Of a stretch of 64,000 bases of DNA, positions 39,705-48,712 are shown in pieces. Position 1 is the first letter of the stretch; each line of letters begins with the position of its first letter. The notes beneath the pieces were generated by a model. The model was not told the origin of the DNA and ran no database searches. It saw only the letters and a program-made list of their open reading frames with translations. The DNA lies in contig NZ_FUZE01000002.1 of the NCBI RefSeq assembly GCF_900168205.1, positions 352,154-416,153 on the forward strand, in the 5' to 3' direction. The translations under genes and the position numbers were made by a program. This DNA comes from Chryseobacterium balustinum (GTDB lineage Bacteria > Bacteroidota > Bacteroidia > Flavobacteriales > Weeksellaceae).

Positions 39705-39833
39705 TTACAGTAAAAAATTTTCAAAGCAAGCACATTTCGCCTCATCAGATATCATCCATTCATATCCAAACGATCCCTTTACTACAGGGTGATCGCATAG
39801 ATTTAAACTGATATGTGCTCTTTGTATTGTCAT
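39705..39833 (-). CDS. Possible 42-residue peptide, own promoter and terminator
   Basis: ATG 39833 to TAA, 42 codons (MTIQRAHISLNLCDHPVV..., ending CACFENFLL) with three Cys. A perfect TATCTTTG box lies 13 bases upstream and an intrinsic terminator 30 bases downstream. This is a complete miniature gene or a small RNA. It shows no clear similarity to the 41-residue frame. Function unknown. Confidence 0.45.
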   Translation of the reverse strand: MTIQRAHISLNLCDHPVVKGSFGYEWMISDEAKCACFENFLL

Positions 39834-39846
39834 AATTTTATTGGTG

Positions 39847-39854
39847 CAAAGATA
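39847..39854 (-). promoter_or_regulatory. -7 promoter box of the 42-residue frame
   Basis: TATCTTTG on the minus strand, exact match to TAnnTTTG. Confidence 0.6.
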
Positions 39855-39936
39855 ATTGTTTTTCTTCTTTAATTTATAATTTTCATGAGAACGGGTAATA
39901 AAACTGATAGTTTTTAAAAGCTTTAATCATCAAATA

Positions 39937-40203
39937 TTATAAATCATTACTGTCATTTTCTTCATTCAAAAATTTTTCAAGATCTGGAAGTAAGCTCCCT
40001 TGATAATCATATAAACTTTTATGTTCGGAAGTTCTAATAATTACAATCTCTTTTGCTTCCATTAATGAAAGTTGCGGAAATATTTCTCTGCTTTTTTTAA
40101 TTGTAACCAATGGAGATTTATACTGTTCCATCATTTCATCTACAATTTCGTACACGCTTTTATCTTTATGTTTTAAATGAAGATACTTACTTGTATTATC
40201 CAT
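39937..40203 (-). CDS. Unknown 88-residue protein at the end of the MoxR-bpX operon
   Basis: Small charged soluble protein. The centre VTIKKSREIFPQLSLMEAKEIV resembles the C-terminal fold of ribosomal protein L7/L12 in its L-x-x-AKxxV pattern, but the match is short. It lies 27 bases after the TPR gene on the same strand and is probably the last gene of that operon. No catalytic motif. Confidence 0.6.
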   Translation of the reverse strand: MDNTSKYLHLKHKDKSVYEIVDEMMEQYKSPLVTIKKSREIFPQLSLMEAKEIVIIRTSEHKSLYDYQGSLLPDLEKFLNEENDSNDL

Positions 40204-40230
40204 TTTACAATTTTTAATTTTTTAATTAAA

Positions 40231-41247
40231 TCAATTTCTAAACATTTTATTTCTCCCTGTTCTGTATCTCGAAATATCTTTTAAAATCACCTCATCTTTT
40301 GGATTGAAATGCTTCAGTTCATTGATGATGGAAGAATGATTTTCTATATTTTCGGCAATGATCTCGTAAGCGATATTCCTTGTTGTTTCCTGTAGTTTTG
40401 AATCTTTTTTAAACTCATGTTTCATCGCTTCAAGATAAATTAATTTCTTATCAGAAGGAGTTTTGAGGTATAAATTTTGAATTGTATAATTTAGATTATC
40501 AACGTTATTGATATTTACGAAATAGTTATTCAGACAATTAAAAGCATCTTTATTTTCTTCCCAACCTTGTAATAAAATTTTCTGAGCTTCTTCCGGAACA
40601 TCCATTTTTTTGCGGTAGATAAGAGAAGCTTTCACCATTTGATCGTTGCTTACATAATCATCAACAACCATTTGGTAATAAGAATTCGCATTTTTGGTAT
40701 CATTAATTTGCATATAAAGATCACCCACTTTTTCTTTTTGCTCGAGCTCTTTATACAGTTCAATTGATTTTTGATATTGCTTTGCTTTTTCAAAACAAGA
40801 CGCAGCTTCCGATTTATTTTTTAATTTTTTAAGGTAAATCACGGCAGCTTCGTTGTACAAACCACCATCTTCAAGCGTTTTTGCACCACGGTAATTGTCA
40901 TTCAGCAAATTCATATACACTTTTGCGGCTCTTGTATAATCTTTTTCGGCAATGTATTTTTCGGCTAGTTCTTCGTACTTGTTTCTGATTCTGTCGAACA
41001 AAGAATTTTCAAGATAAAAATTTCCTCCACTACCTTTTCTTCCTGAAGAATTTCCAGATTTTTCTTTATTTTCAAGAGCGATGATTACAAAAAATATAAT
41101 TACTAAAACTACTATGAAAATCACCAGATTTCCAATAACGCTCCAAAATGTTTTCTGAAAAAGCTCAGCAAAAATCGCAATGATTTTAATAATTGCCAAA
41201 ACCACAAGTGCTCTCAGAAACTTATCGATAAACTTCTGCTTATTCAT
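40231..41247 (-). CDS. Membrane-anchored TPR-like protein of the MoxR-bpX operon
   Basis: 338 residues. Two N-terminal membrane helices (about 10-30 and 37-60), a Gly/Ser-rich linker (GNSSGRKGSGG), then helix-turn-helix solenoid repeats of TPR type: YIAEKDYTRAAKVYMNLLND, GLYNEAAVIYLKKLKNK, EAASCFEKAKQYQKSIELYK and so on to about 230. A more divergent helical end follows. It probably presents a protein-binding scaffold at the cytoplasmic face of the inner membrane. It overlaps the preceding gene by 8 bases, so translation is coupled. No enzyme motif. Confidence 0.8.
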   Translation of the reverse strand: MNKQKFIDKFLRALVVLAIIKIIAIFAELFQKTFWSVIGNLVIFIVVLVIIFFVIIALENKEKSGNSSGRKGSGGNFYLENSLFDRIRNKYEELAEKYIAEKDYTRAAKVYMNLLNDNYRGAKTLEDGGLYNEAAVIYLKKLKNKSEAASCFEKAKQYQKSIELYKELEQKEKVGDLYMQINDTKNANSYYQMVVDDYVSNDQMVKASLIYRKKMDVPEEAQKILLQGWEENKDAFNCLNNYFVNINNVDNLNYTIQNLYLKTPSDKKLIYLEAMKHEFKKDSKLQETTRNIAYEIIAENIENHSSIINELKHFNPKDEVILKDISRYRTGRNKMFRN

Positions 41248-42889
41248 TCTCTTCAGATTTTAAAATGGTTTTATCTTCGCGAAAAAGTCTGTACAAAAGA
41301 AGAGCTACACAAATAATCAATATCCAGACAAACCAGTTATAGCCAAACATTTCGATGATTGGATAAAAAATATAACTCAACAGAGCAATCAAAACAACCA
41401 TGAGGAAGATCTTGATTCCTATCGGAACATTTTCGCCACCGAAATGTATTTTTTTCTTTTTAAAAAGGAATGAGTACAATCCTACAGCTCCTGCCATTAA
41501 AACAATTAGCCAAAAAATATCTGATGCCGAAACTTTTTCAGAATCACTTGACTCGCCTTTATTCCCTTCAAGATAAGCCTGCGAATTTTCATCCATATTA
41601 GAAATTGGTGGCTCAATAGTTCCGTAGCGTTTCCCTAAAGAGTCAGCCATCAAAATCTGTTTTTTATTGAGAACCATTTTCACGACACCTTTATCGGCAG
41701 GAATTCCGTTTCCTTCTTTTTTGAGAGAATCTGTGATTTTATTTTGTAGTTTTTCGGTATTTTCTGTAATTACTTTTACTATTTTTTTATTGTAAATCGT
41801 TTTGAGAGAATCTTTTGTTTTTCCTTCATCAATTCTATATTTCTCAACATCTTTCACCACATCATCCATTGATTTTTCGTGAAATTCTTTCGTTGCTTCA
41901 TGAAAATCATTCATCAATTTCCCTCTTCGCTTTCTGTAAATAGAATCAATTTTTATATCAATATCAGTAATCCCAGATTTAAACGCCAAAATTTTTCCGA
42001 TCTTGTTTTGCTGTTGAACTTTCCCGGAATTCACATGTTCCTCGGTCTCATCCTTAGTCAACTGAAATCCTATTCTCGCAACGACAATTAAAATGATAAA
42101 AACAAAAAAGAGCCAGCGGTAATTCCCTGAACCTGAGTTTTCCTCTGAAGAATTATCACTTCCACTAAAAAAGTTTTGAAACCAAGTTCCAAATTTGAAT
42201 TTACCAAACCCATCTCCTCTGGAAGTTCCCATAATATCTAACGGAACTCCCAATTCTACAGCTCTTTCAGGATATTTTTCAATATATTTTAAATATTTTT
42301 CGATTTCCTTTTTATTTCCTGCCATTACTTTTTTCATATCAAAAGGCAGGTTTTTCATCCACTCTTCTTCAGTTTGCGGTTTTTGAAGCGCTTCCATCAC
42401 TTGGTCATCATCCATTTCCACCATAAAACTTTTAATTTCTTGGGAAATTGTTACTCCTTTTGATGGTTTTCGAATCTTATCTTCTGATTGTTTAGGATGA
42501 TTAATTAGTGAAATCCAATCAATTTCTTCATTCAATTTCACCAACCCGAAATCAGGATGCATCACCAGAAAATCAGCATTGATATTTTGCCAGTCTTCAG
42601 GATTGATTTTAGGATAAAAAGTGGTGTTTTCAGGAATAAAAAACCTGTCTTCAATACTTTGAAAATAAGAATTCTTGCCAATTTCAGAAGGAGCAAGGTT
42701 TTTAAAAATTAAAAAGCATCCATACAGAATATTGGGTTCGTTGGAAGGAATTGGAAATGACCGAACTTCATTTAAATCAATTCCTAAAGTTTCCATTTCG
42801 TGCAGCCACGTCAATGGTGAAGAACTTTTTATTAAAAGTCCTTTTTTAGGATAATTGTTTTTCGGAAAAGGTTTAATTCTCAGTTCCAT
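41240..42889 (-). CDS. bpX-type component with membrane helices
   Basis: 549 residues. Residues 1-160 form a beta-rich bpX-like domain (LLIKSSSPLTWLHEMETLG, ILYGCFLIFKN, DFLVMHPDFGLVKL). A helical linker follows, then one membrane helix near 258-275 (WLFFVFIILIVVARIGF). A Lys/Asp-rich predicted extracytoplasmic segment comes next, and three more membrane helices lie near the end. Together with MoxR and vWA genes this fits the MoxR-vWA-bpX ternary system; which bpX class it belongs to I cannot say. It overlaps the vWA gene by 17 bases. Confidence 0.7.
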   Translation of the reverse strand: MELRIKPFPKNNYPKKGLLIKSSSPLTWLHEMETLGIDLNEVRSFPIPSNEPNILYGCFLIFKNLAPSEIGKNSYFQSIEDRFFIPENTTFYPKINPEDWQNINADFLVMHPDFGLVKLNEEIDWISLINHPKQSEDKIRKPSKGVTISQEIKSFMVEMDDDQVMEALQKPQTEEEWMKNLPFDMKKVMAGNKKEIEKYLKYIEKYPERAVELGVPLDIMGTSRGDGFGKFKFGTWFQNFFSGSDNSSEENSGSGNYRWLFFVFIILIVVARIGFQLTKDETEEHVNSGKVQQQNKIGKILAFKSGITDIDIKIDSIYRKRRGKLMNDFHEATKEFHEKSMDDVVKDVEKYRIDEGKTKDSLKTIYNKKIVKVITENTEKLQNKITDSLKKEGNGIPADKGVVKMVLNKKQILMADSLGKRYGTIEPPISNMDENSQAYLEGNKGESSDSEKVSASDIFWLIVLMAGAVGLYSFLFKKKKIHFGGENVPIGIKIFLMVVLIALLSYIFYPIIEMFGYNWFVWILIICVALLLYRLFREDKTILKSEENE

Positions 42890-45275
42890 ATTCTACAATT
42901 TGATGAATAAATGGGTCTAAATATTCCATAATCATATCTTCCATTTTTCTCATTTTCAGCAAAGTGGTTTCAGGCAAATAATATTCTGAGCCCCCAAATT
43001 CTGTATGGCTCGCCAAAGCCAAATAGCCAGCTTCGGTAGATGGAATGTAAAATTCCGGAACATTTTGATTACTGCTTTTAAAAGTCAGCATTCCACGGGA
43101 ATCTGTAATGATTTCGCTGCCTTCTGAAAATGTAAATCTATTTTTATTTTGCTGAGCAAAAATCTTCATCGGATATTTATTTCTGTAAAAAACCAATGAA
43201 TGATCATAATTCTGGGTCAGTTCATTATTAGAAATCACTAATCCAAATTCAGTATTGATTCCGACATTATTGAAATTATTTAAAATTTTAACTCCGATAT
43301 TATTCAATTTATTGAGTTCAGTTTCAACTTTTGAATTATTTTTATCCATTTCATTAACCTTGTCGAAAGTTTCTTCTAAAGAAATATCACCATCGATGTT
43401 TATCCTGTAGTTGTAAGGAATTTCAATTTGGTGTAAATAAAAATTTTTATCAAAATAGATCAATTTATGCTGATGGGGAATTTTATGCCCTGACAAATTC
43501 AGTTCAGAATATTCTTTTGTATTTAAGTTTAATTTAGAAATCAATTTTTTATCCCGTTGATAATGGCATAAAATAAATTGATGTTGTTTGTTTTTAGCTA
43601 AAGCAAACTGGCCTTTTGGCCTCACCGAAATATCTTCAAACAAAACCTCACAACCCCGATGAATTTTATACTGATCGTAATAATTTTTATTGTAATAATT
43701 ATCAGATAAATAGGTTTTAAGCAACTGTTTTTTAGAACTTAAAATAAAAAACTCGCCTTCATACAAAAATGTAGCAATTCTATTTTTTGAAGTTGGAAAT
43801 AAAATCGGATAATTCAAAGGAACATCTGCTTTTTTACTTCTCAGAGAGTTGTTATTTTCTCCTTTTTGATTTCTCTTCGGTGGATTTGCCCATAATTCCT
43901 GCAACGGAAGCATGATTTTCTGGACGTGTTTTCTTGTTCCTTTATGATGCTTGTAAAAATTCAGTTCACCTTCTGCGGAAGTCGTCACCAAAAATTTCAG
44001 TCGATCCCGATTTTCTTGAATAACTTTCTGCAGCTTTTGATTTTCTAAATTTTCCTGATTGGTAATAAAAAAAACTTCAAGATCTTTCTCGGTATGCTCT
44101 TCACTAAAAAACTTTTCCAACGATTGAGAAACTTCCAAAACCGGACTTACGATATTAAGATGATCGATCACCTCCTCCACTTGATCAAGCTTGATCGGAA
44201 TTGAATTTTGTCCTAAAGCAAAAACTTTACATTCAGAATGCGCTTTTGGATGTTTGATAACTGCAATGGCTGATGCAAATGCCAAAACTTTCGGAGTTCC
44301 CCAATTTTTCAGAGAAGTATCAATTAAAATAATTCTTTCAAAAACATTTTCTTCAGGCGGGATTTCACGCTGAATGTATAAAGCTTCATTATTTGCAACA
44401 CGATTCATAAAAACCTCATCTTCATTGGCAAATTCCGACAAAAGCATTCTGCTGAAATCACCTTTGTTGGTCATATCTGAAACGCCTCCAATCGGTTGTT
44501 CACCGGGAGAAAGGTGACGCATTGGAATTTTCAGTCCGCTCCAGATTCTTTTAATTAAACTTCCAACCTGGAAAGTTTTGGGTTCTTCGATGAGTTCCTG
44601 GATAAAATCTTTATCGGTTTCTATTGTTGTTTCTTCTTCAATAACTTCTTCTTCAATATCAGCAATTTTCAAATTACCTTTCATTACTTGAATAATCATT
44701 TGACTTGAAGGAAATTTTTCATTCAAAGCTACCAAGATCCCTAAATCTTTGGAAAACTTCGAAACAGTAATTTCTATTTTCTGTGCTGAATCGGCAATTT
44801 TTCGTGAATTTCGTAAATATCCATTTAAAATATATTCCGATTGTTTTTCCGAAATATTATTAGACGCATACTTGAATATTGTCTGTAAAAGAAGAACTCT
44901 ATTTTTCCCTTTTTTATAATTGTTATGGAGAGATTTTAATGTTTCTAAAAATTGAAATGCAGGACGAATCAAATGTTTAACATATTCATGCCTTGCCAAA
45001 GGATGTTTTCTGAGATTTGTTTTAATACCTTTTATATCTAAATATCCTTCGTTTGTTGCATATAAAGCTAATAAAAGAGGGTTCAAAATTGGTAAACCGT
45101 TAAGTTGAAGCTCCTTCAAGATCTCAATCAGATAAGGTCTATAAACAACAGCCCCAATATTCTGAAACGAAATAAGATTATTTTCATTATAGCCGGTATC
45201 GTCCGGAACATCTTCATCCGTTGTCCATTCCCAGAAATAACTTTCGTAAGATTGGAAATATTCTTTTAATTCCAT
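42873..45275 (-). CDS. vWA-beta-propeller protein of the MoxR-bpX system
   Basis: 800 residues. A helical N-terminal part (1-230) is followed by a vWA domain at about 300-450 (RIILIDTSLKNWGTPKVLAF, LEVFFITNQENL). The MIDAS is degenerate: D-T-S-L-K replaces D-x-S-x-S. The last 340 residues are repeated short strands (FLYEGEFFILSS, LIYFDKNFYLHQIEI) consistent with a beta propeller. In this system the vWA and propeller are thought to bind targets that the MoxR ATPase remodels. It overlaps genes on both sides, so the operon is tightly coupled. Confidence 0.8.
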   Translation of the reverse strand: MELKEYFQSYESYFWEWTTDEDVPDDTGYNENNLISFQNIGAVVYRPYLIEILKELQLNGLPILNPLLLALYATNEGYLDIKGIKTNLRKHPLARHEYVKHLIRPAFQFLETLKSLHNNYKKGKNRVLLLQTIFKYASNNISEKQSEYILNGYLRNSRKIADSAQKIEITVSKFSKDLGILVALNEKFPSSQMIIQVMKGNLKIADIEEEVIEEETTIETDKDFIQELIEEPKTFQVGSLIKRIWSGLKIPMRHLSPGEQPIGGVSDMTNKGDFSRMLLSEFANEDEVFMNRVANNEALYIQREIPPEENVFERIILIDTSLKNWGTPKVLAFASAIAVIKHPKAHSECKVFALGQNSIPIKLDQVEEVIDHLNIVSPVLEVSQSLEKFFSEEHTEKDLEVFFITNQENLENQKLQKVIQENRDRLKFLVTTSAEGELNFYKHHKGTRKHVQKIMLPLQELWANPPKRNQKGENNNSLRSKKADVPLNYPILFPTSKNRIATFLYEGEFFILSSKKQLLKTYLSDNYYNKNYYDQYKIHRGCEVLFEDISVRPKGQFALAKNKQHQFILCHYQRDKKLISKLNLNTKEYSELNLSGHKIPHQHKLIYFDKNFYLHQIEIPYNYRINIDGDISLEETFDKVNEMDKNNSKVETELNKLNNIGVKILNNFNNVGINTEFGLVISNNELTQNYDHSLVFYRNKYPMKIFAQQNKNRFTFSEGSEIITDSRGMLTFKSSNQNVPEFYIPSTEAGYLALASHTEFGGSEYYLPETTLLKMRKMEDMIMEYLDPFIHQIVEYGTEN

Positions 45276-46009
45276 TCTTGTGATTTTTCAGTCAGACGAA
45301 ATGAACTTACAGATAGTTTTCTGAAATTCTCTTTATTAATGGATAAAACACTTCCGGTTTCGCTCCACAAAAGCCAGTCTTCGTTGCATTCATTATACTT
45401 TCTTTGCAATAAAGAACTCAGATTTTTAAATTCAAAATCAAAACCTGTTGGTAGAAGATGATCATCTTTTAACCAAAAAGTTTTTCCGGGAAAGCCTAAT
45501 AATGGAGTTCCCATAAATAATGCTTTATCATTAATGACAATCCAATCCAGTTTTTCTAATTTGAATTTTGGTGTCGCAATAATTACGTCTTTAATTTCCG
45601 AGATTGAGCAAAGCAAAGCCATTGCAGGCTGTTCTTCTTCACTTGGCTTTAATTTAACTTCAATCTTTTCATCAATTCCAAAAAAATTATTATTTGAAAT
45701 AGGAAAAGTGAGCTTTAAAGCTTTATCAATCGGAGTCCAGAGCAAAGCGGTTCTCATTTTTTTACTCGGAACCAATGCATCTTTTCTGAATAAAAGTCCA
45801 TCCCTCAATTCATACAAAATAAAATTCGGCAACTGCTGAATTTCCGACGAAGCGGCCTGTTCATCGGTAAAACCTTTCAGCCAGATTATTTCTTCATCTA
45901 TCGCAATCTGAACATTTTTCCAGTCACGAATTGCACCAAGAAAATCTTCATCCGCTTTTGGAAGCTCTGCCCAAAAAATTTTTATACTGTTTGAAGAATC
46001 TTCTGCCAT
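45266..46009 (-). CDS. bpX-type component, 247 aa
   Basis: Soluble beta-rich protein without signal peptide: IKIFWAELPKADEDFLGAI at the start, WLKGFTDEQ, LLWTPIDKALKLTFPISNNN, KLDWIVINDKALFMGTPLLG. The alternation of strands and a W/L-rich end (EDWLLWSETGSVLSI) suits the small bpX components of MoxR-vWA systems. It overlaps the MoxR gene by 28 bases and the vWA gene by 10, typical of subunits of one complex. No catalytic residues seen. Confidence 0.7.
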   Translation of the reverse strand: MAEDSSNSIKIFWAELPKADEDFLGAIRDWKNVQIAIDEEIIWLKGFTDEQAASSEIQQLPNFILYELRDGLLFRKDALVPSKKMRTALLWTPIDKALKLTFPISNNNFFGIDEKIEVKLKPSEEEQPAMALLCSISEIKDVIIATPKFKLEKLDWIVINDKALFMGTPLLGFPGKTFWLKDDHLLPTGFDFEFKNLSSLLQRKYNECNEDWLLWSETGSVLSINKENFRKLSVSSFRLTEKSQEWN

Positions 46010-47115
46010 AAACTTTCAATTTCTTGTTGAATGTATTGTTTTTGCTCAGGATTTCTGATCCAGTCGCATCGGGTTTGAAGATATCTTAATTTATCTTTTA
46101 TCACGTTTTGCTCTTCAAAACTTAATGTTCCGCTATTCCATTTTTCGATCAGGATTTTCACATCTTTCATCACTTCTTCAGGATTGGGGATTTTATTTTG
46201 CAAAGCTTGCGGATGAGACTTTGGATGGTCGTCTTTTTCAATCGTTCTGTTGATAATTCCTTCTAAAATTTCAATCTGTTCTTCGGTGTCCCAAATATGC
46301 TTCAGTACCCATAGATCTGAAAGAATAGCTTCGTTTCGACCACAAATTAAAGCACTTGCCGCAATCAGATTTTGCAACTTCACGGCTCTACGGTCGGAAA
46401 TTGCAATCCCTGTATTTCTAAGATTGATGATTGTATTTAAATAGACTTCGTAAATGGGTTTCAAATCAATACTTTTACACAAATTCTGAAGCTCTCGGAT
46501 TTCATCTGAAAAGATTTCCGGAGTTTCGGTTTCGAGAATATTTTCGAGTTTTCTACCAGCTAAAAGTACTTGTTGAAGAAGATCCGGATTTACATTATCA
46601 ACATTAATTCTAATTAAAAAACGGTCAAAAAGTGCATTCAAAGCTTCATCTTCAGGAAGAACGTTACTTGCACCGACAAACATCAATGCAGGAAGCTTCC
46701 TTGTTTCTTTTCCTCTTTTGAAAATCTTTTCATTTAAAGCCATCAAAAGAGAATTTAAGATTGCCGAATTGGCATTGAAGATTTCATCCAGAAAAACCAT
46801 CGACGCTTCAGGCATCATCCCTTCTGTGTTGGTTAACAATTCTCCTTCTTTTAATTTTCTGATATCAAAAGGACCAAAAATTTCGTTGGGTTCGGTGAAA
46901 CGGGTTAATAGATATTCAAAGTTTTTACCGTCTGTCACCGTATTTGCCAATGTTCTTACAATGGCAGATTTTGCGGTTCCGGGAGGTCCGTATAAAAATG
47001 CATTTTCTCTTGCCAACAAACATATTCCGAGCAAATCTACAACGTCATTTTTCCCGACAAAAGTATCTTTAACATAGGCGAGAACTTTGTTTAATTTTTC
47101 TATATTTTGAGTCAT
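45982..47115 (-). CDS. MoxR-family AAA+ ATPase
   Basis: 377 residues. AAA+ core: Walker A LYGPPGTAKS (42-51), Walker B MVFLDEIF (106-113), sensor 1 in FVGASNVLPEDE, arginine finger region ALFDRFLIRI. C-terminal lid about 240-330. MoxR proteins act as chaperone-like ATPases with vWA partners; the partner is encoded two genes downstream. The domain set is normal and intact. A 126-base gap separates it from the bpX-like gene upstream, and its 3' end overlaps the next gene. Confidence 0.92.
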   Translation of the reverse strand: MTQNIEKLNKVLAYVKDTFVGKNDVVDLLGICLLARENAFLYGPPGTAKSAIVRTLANTVTDGKNFEYLLTRFTEPNEIFGPFDIRKLKEGELLTNTEGMMPEASMVFLDEIFNANSAILNSLLMALNEKIFKRGKETRKLPALMFVGASNVLPEDEALNALFDRFLIRINVDNVNPDLLQQVLLAGRKLENILETETPEIFSDEIRELQNLCKSIDLKPIYEVYLNTIINLRNTGIAISDRRAVKLQNLIAASALICGRNEAILSDLWVLKHIWDTEEQIEILEGIINRTIEKDDHPKSHPQALQNKIPNPEEVMKDVKILIEKWNSGTLSFEEQNVIKDKLRYLQTRCDWIRNPEQKQYIQQEIESLWQKILQTV

Positions 47116-47241
47116 TTTTTAATTTAATTTTAAACGCAAAGAGCGCAATTTTTTTTTTTAATAGCTAACTGCTTTTAAGTTCGCGAAGGCGTTTGACTTC
47201 GTCGAATCTTCGATTTCACTTAACCAAGAAATACAAACAGT

Positions 47242-47883
47242 TTAATTTTCTACTATTTGTAATTCTCTCCAAAAAATATCTTTGTACATCCCAAATTCTG
47301 CAATCAGCAATTGGTTGATATATGGAATTTCCGCCAATGAATAAGCTTTCTTTTCAACGATTCTTTCAAGATATAATTTTCGGTAGATTTTGTCTTTTAA
47401 TTCTTCTTCCCAATTGATTTTTTCAAGATTTAAATCTAATCCAATTCCTGAATAATGAAACTGGTGTAAAATATTTTCCAGCATTTTCACCAAAGGGTCT
47501 GTAGAATCTGCAATCTGAAGCGCATGGAGCAATTGTGGTAAAAACCTCAACGACAAATCTGCGGATAAAATTGCGGAAACATTTTTTTCACCTAGATATT
47601 GCGGAATCACTTTTTCTAAATTTTTCGCCGTATCTTTTCTTATTAAATACAACTGTGCACTGTGATACAAAACTTTTGCAGACCAAATGGCAGCTTCTTT
47701 ATTGAATGGAATCTTATCTGATAAAAAATCTAATCTTTCTTTTTCAAAATCCGATTCGAAAAAATCTTCCGCCTCTTTTTCTTCTTTTTCAGACAGCGTT
47801 TTAAAATCTGAAAAAATAGTCAGTGTACCTTCTTTTCTGAGAAGAAACAAAGTGTCTAAAAACGGGGATTTATTTTCCATCAT
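47242..47883 (-). CDS. bpX-type/unknown first gene of the MoxR operon, 213 aa
   Basis: Soluble, helical and acidic at the start (LSEKEEKEAEDFFESDFEKE), then AIWSAKVLYHSAQLYLIRKD and LRFLPQLLHALQIADSTDP. The last third (EKINWEEELKDKIYRKLYLE) is also helical. It is the first gene on the strand before MoxR and fits the small helical component (bpX0-like) of these systems. I cannot confirm the class. No enzyme motif. Confidence 0.65.
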   Translation of the reverse strand: MMENKSPFLDTLFLLRKEGTLTIFSDFKTLSEKEEKEAEDFFESDFEKERLDFLSDKIPFNKEAAIWSAKVLYHSAQLYLIRKDTAKNLEKVIPQYLGEKNVSAILSADLSLRFLPQLLHALQIADSTDPLVKMLENILHQFHYSGIGLDLNLEKINWEEELKDKIYRKLYLERIVEKKAYSLAEIPYINQLLIAEFGMYKDIFWRELQIVEN

Positions 47884-48043
47884 CTAACAAAAATAGAATT
47901 ATTTTCTTGAATTATTTATGAATTTCAAAACCTGAAATAAGAATTTACTTCTTCAACGAACAAATAACTGCAGAATTCTCATTAAATTTATATAAAAATT
48001 AATTTCTTATCCTAAGTCAATGAATCGGAAATCATTCTTCCCT

Positions 48044-48051
48044 TAGATTTG
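48044..48051 (+). promoter_or_regulatory. -7 promoter box of the YceI-like gene
   Basis: TAGATTTG matches TAnnTTTG, 31 bases before the ATG. Confidence 0.6.
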
Positions 48052-48082
48052 CAGTATTAAATAACAACAAAAAATAAATACA

Positions 48083-48595
48083 ATGGCTACAAAATGGAAT
48101 TTAGACCCAGCACACAGTGAAATTACTTTTAAAGTAAAACACATGATGATCTCTAACATCAAAGGTAATTTTACCAATTTCAATGCAGAGATCGAAGCTG
48201 AAGACGATACTTTTGCGAATGCAAAAACTACCGCTACAATTAATGTAGATTCTATCTCTACTCACAATACAGACAGAGATAATCACCTGAAATCTGCAGA
48301 ATTCTTTAATGCAGAAGCTAACCCAACCATTACTTTTGAGTCTAATGCTCTTAATAATTCTGTGACCGGAAATCTTACCGTAAACGGAGTTACGAAGCCA
48401 ATTACTTTGGATGTAGATTTCGGAGGAATCAATGTAGATCCTTGGGGAAATACAAAGGCAGGTTTTTCTTTTGAAGGAAAAATCAACAGAAAAGATTTCG
48501 GACTTAACTGGAATGCAGCTCTTGAAGCAGGGGGTGTAATGGTAAGCGAAGAAGTGAAAATTGCAGGTGAATTACAGTTTGTAAAACAAGCTTAA
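48083..48595 (+). CDS. YceI-family lipid-binding protein
   Basis: 170 residues of the YceI lipocalin-like fold: WNLDPAHSEITFKVKHMMIS, NVDSISTHNTDRDNHLKSAEFF, GNLTVNGVTKPITL, and FEGKINRKDFGLNWNAALEA. YceI proteins bind long isoprenoids such as polyprenyl pyrophosphate or ubiquinone-type lipids. There is no signal peptide, unlike E. coli YceI, so this is a cytoplasmic variant common in Bacteroidota. Monocistronic, with a clear promoter box. Confidence 0.93.
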   Translation: MATKWNLDPAHSEITFKVKHMMISNIKGNFTNFNAEIEAEDDTFANAKTTATINVDSISTHNTDRDNHLKSAEFFNAEANPTITFESNALNNSVTGNLTVNGVTKPITLDVDFGGINVDPWGNTKAGFSFEGKINRKDFGLNWNAALEAGGVMVSEEVKIAGELQFVKQA

Positions 48596-48712
48596 TTTTA
48601 AAATAAATTTCTGCAAGCCACAAAAACGTGGAATAATGAAATAATTAGTTTTTTAAATCAGAAGGTTCAGGGATTATTATTTAACCTTGAACCTTTTTTA
48701 ATCTAAATACAA

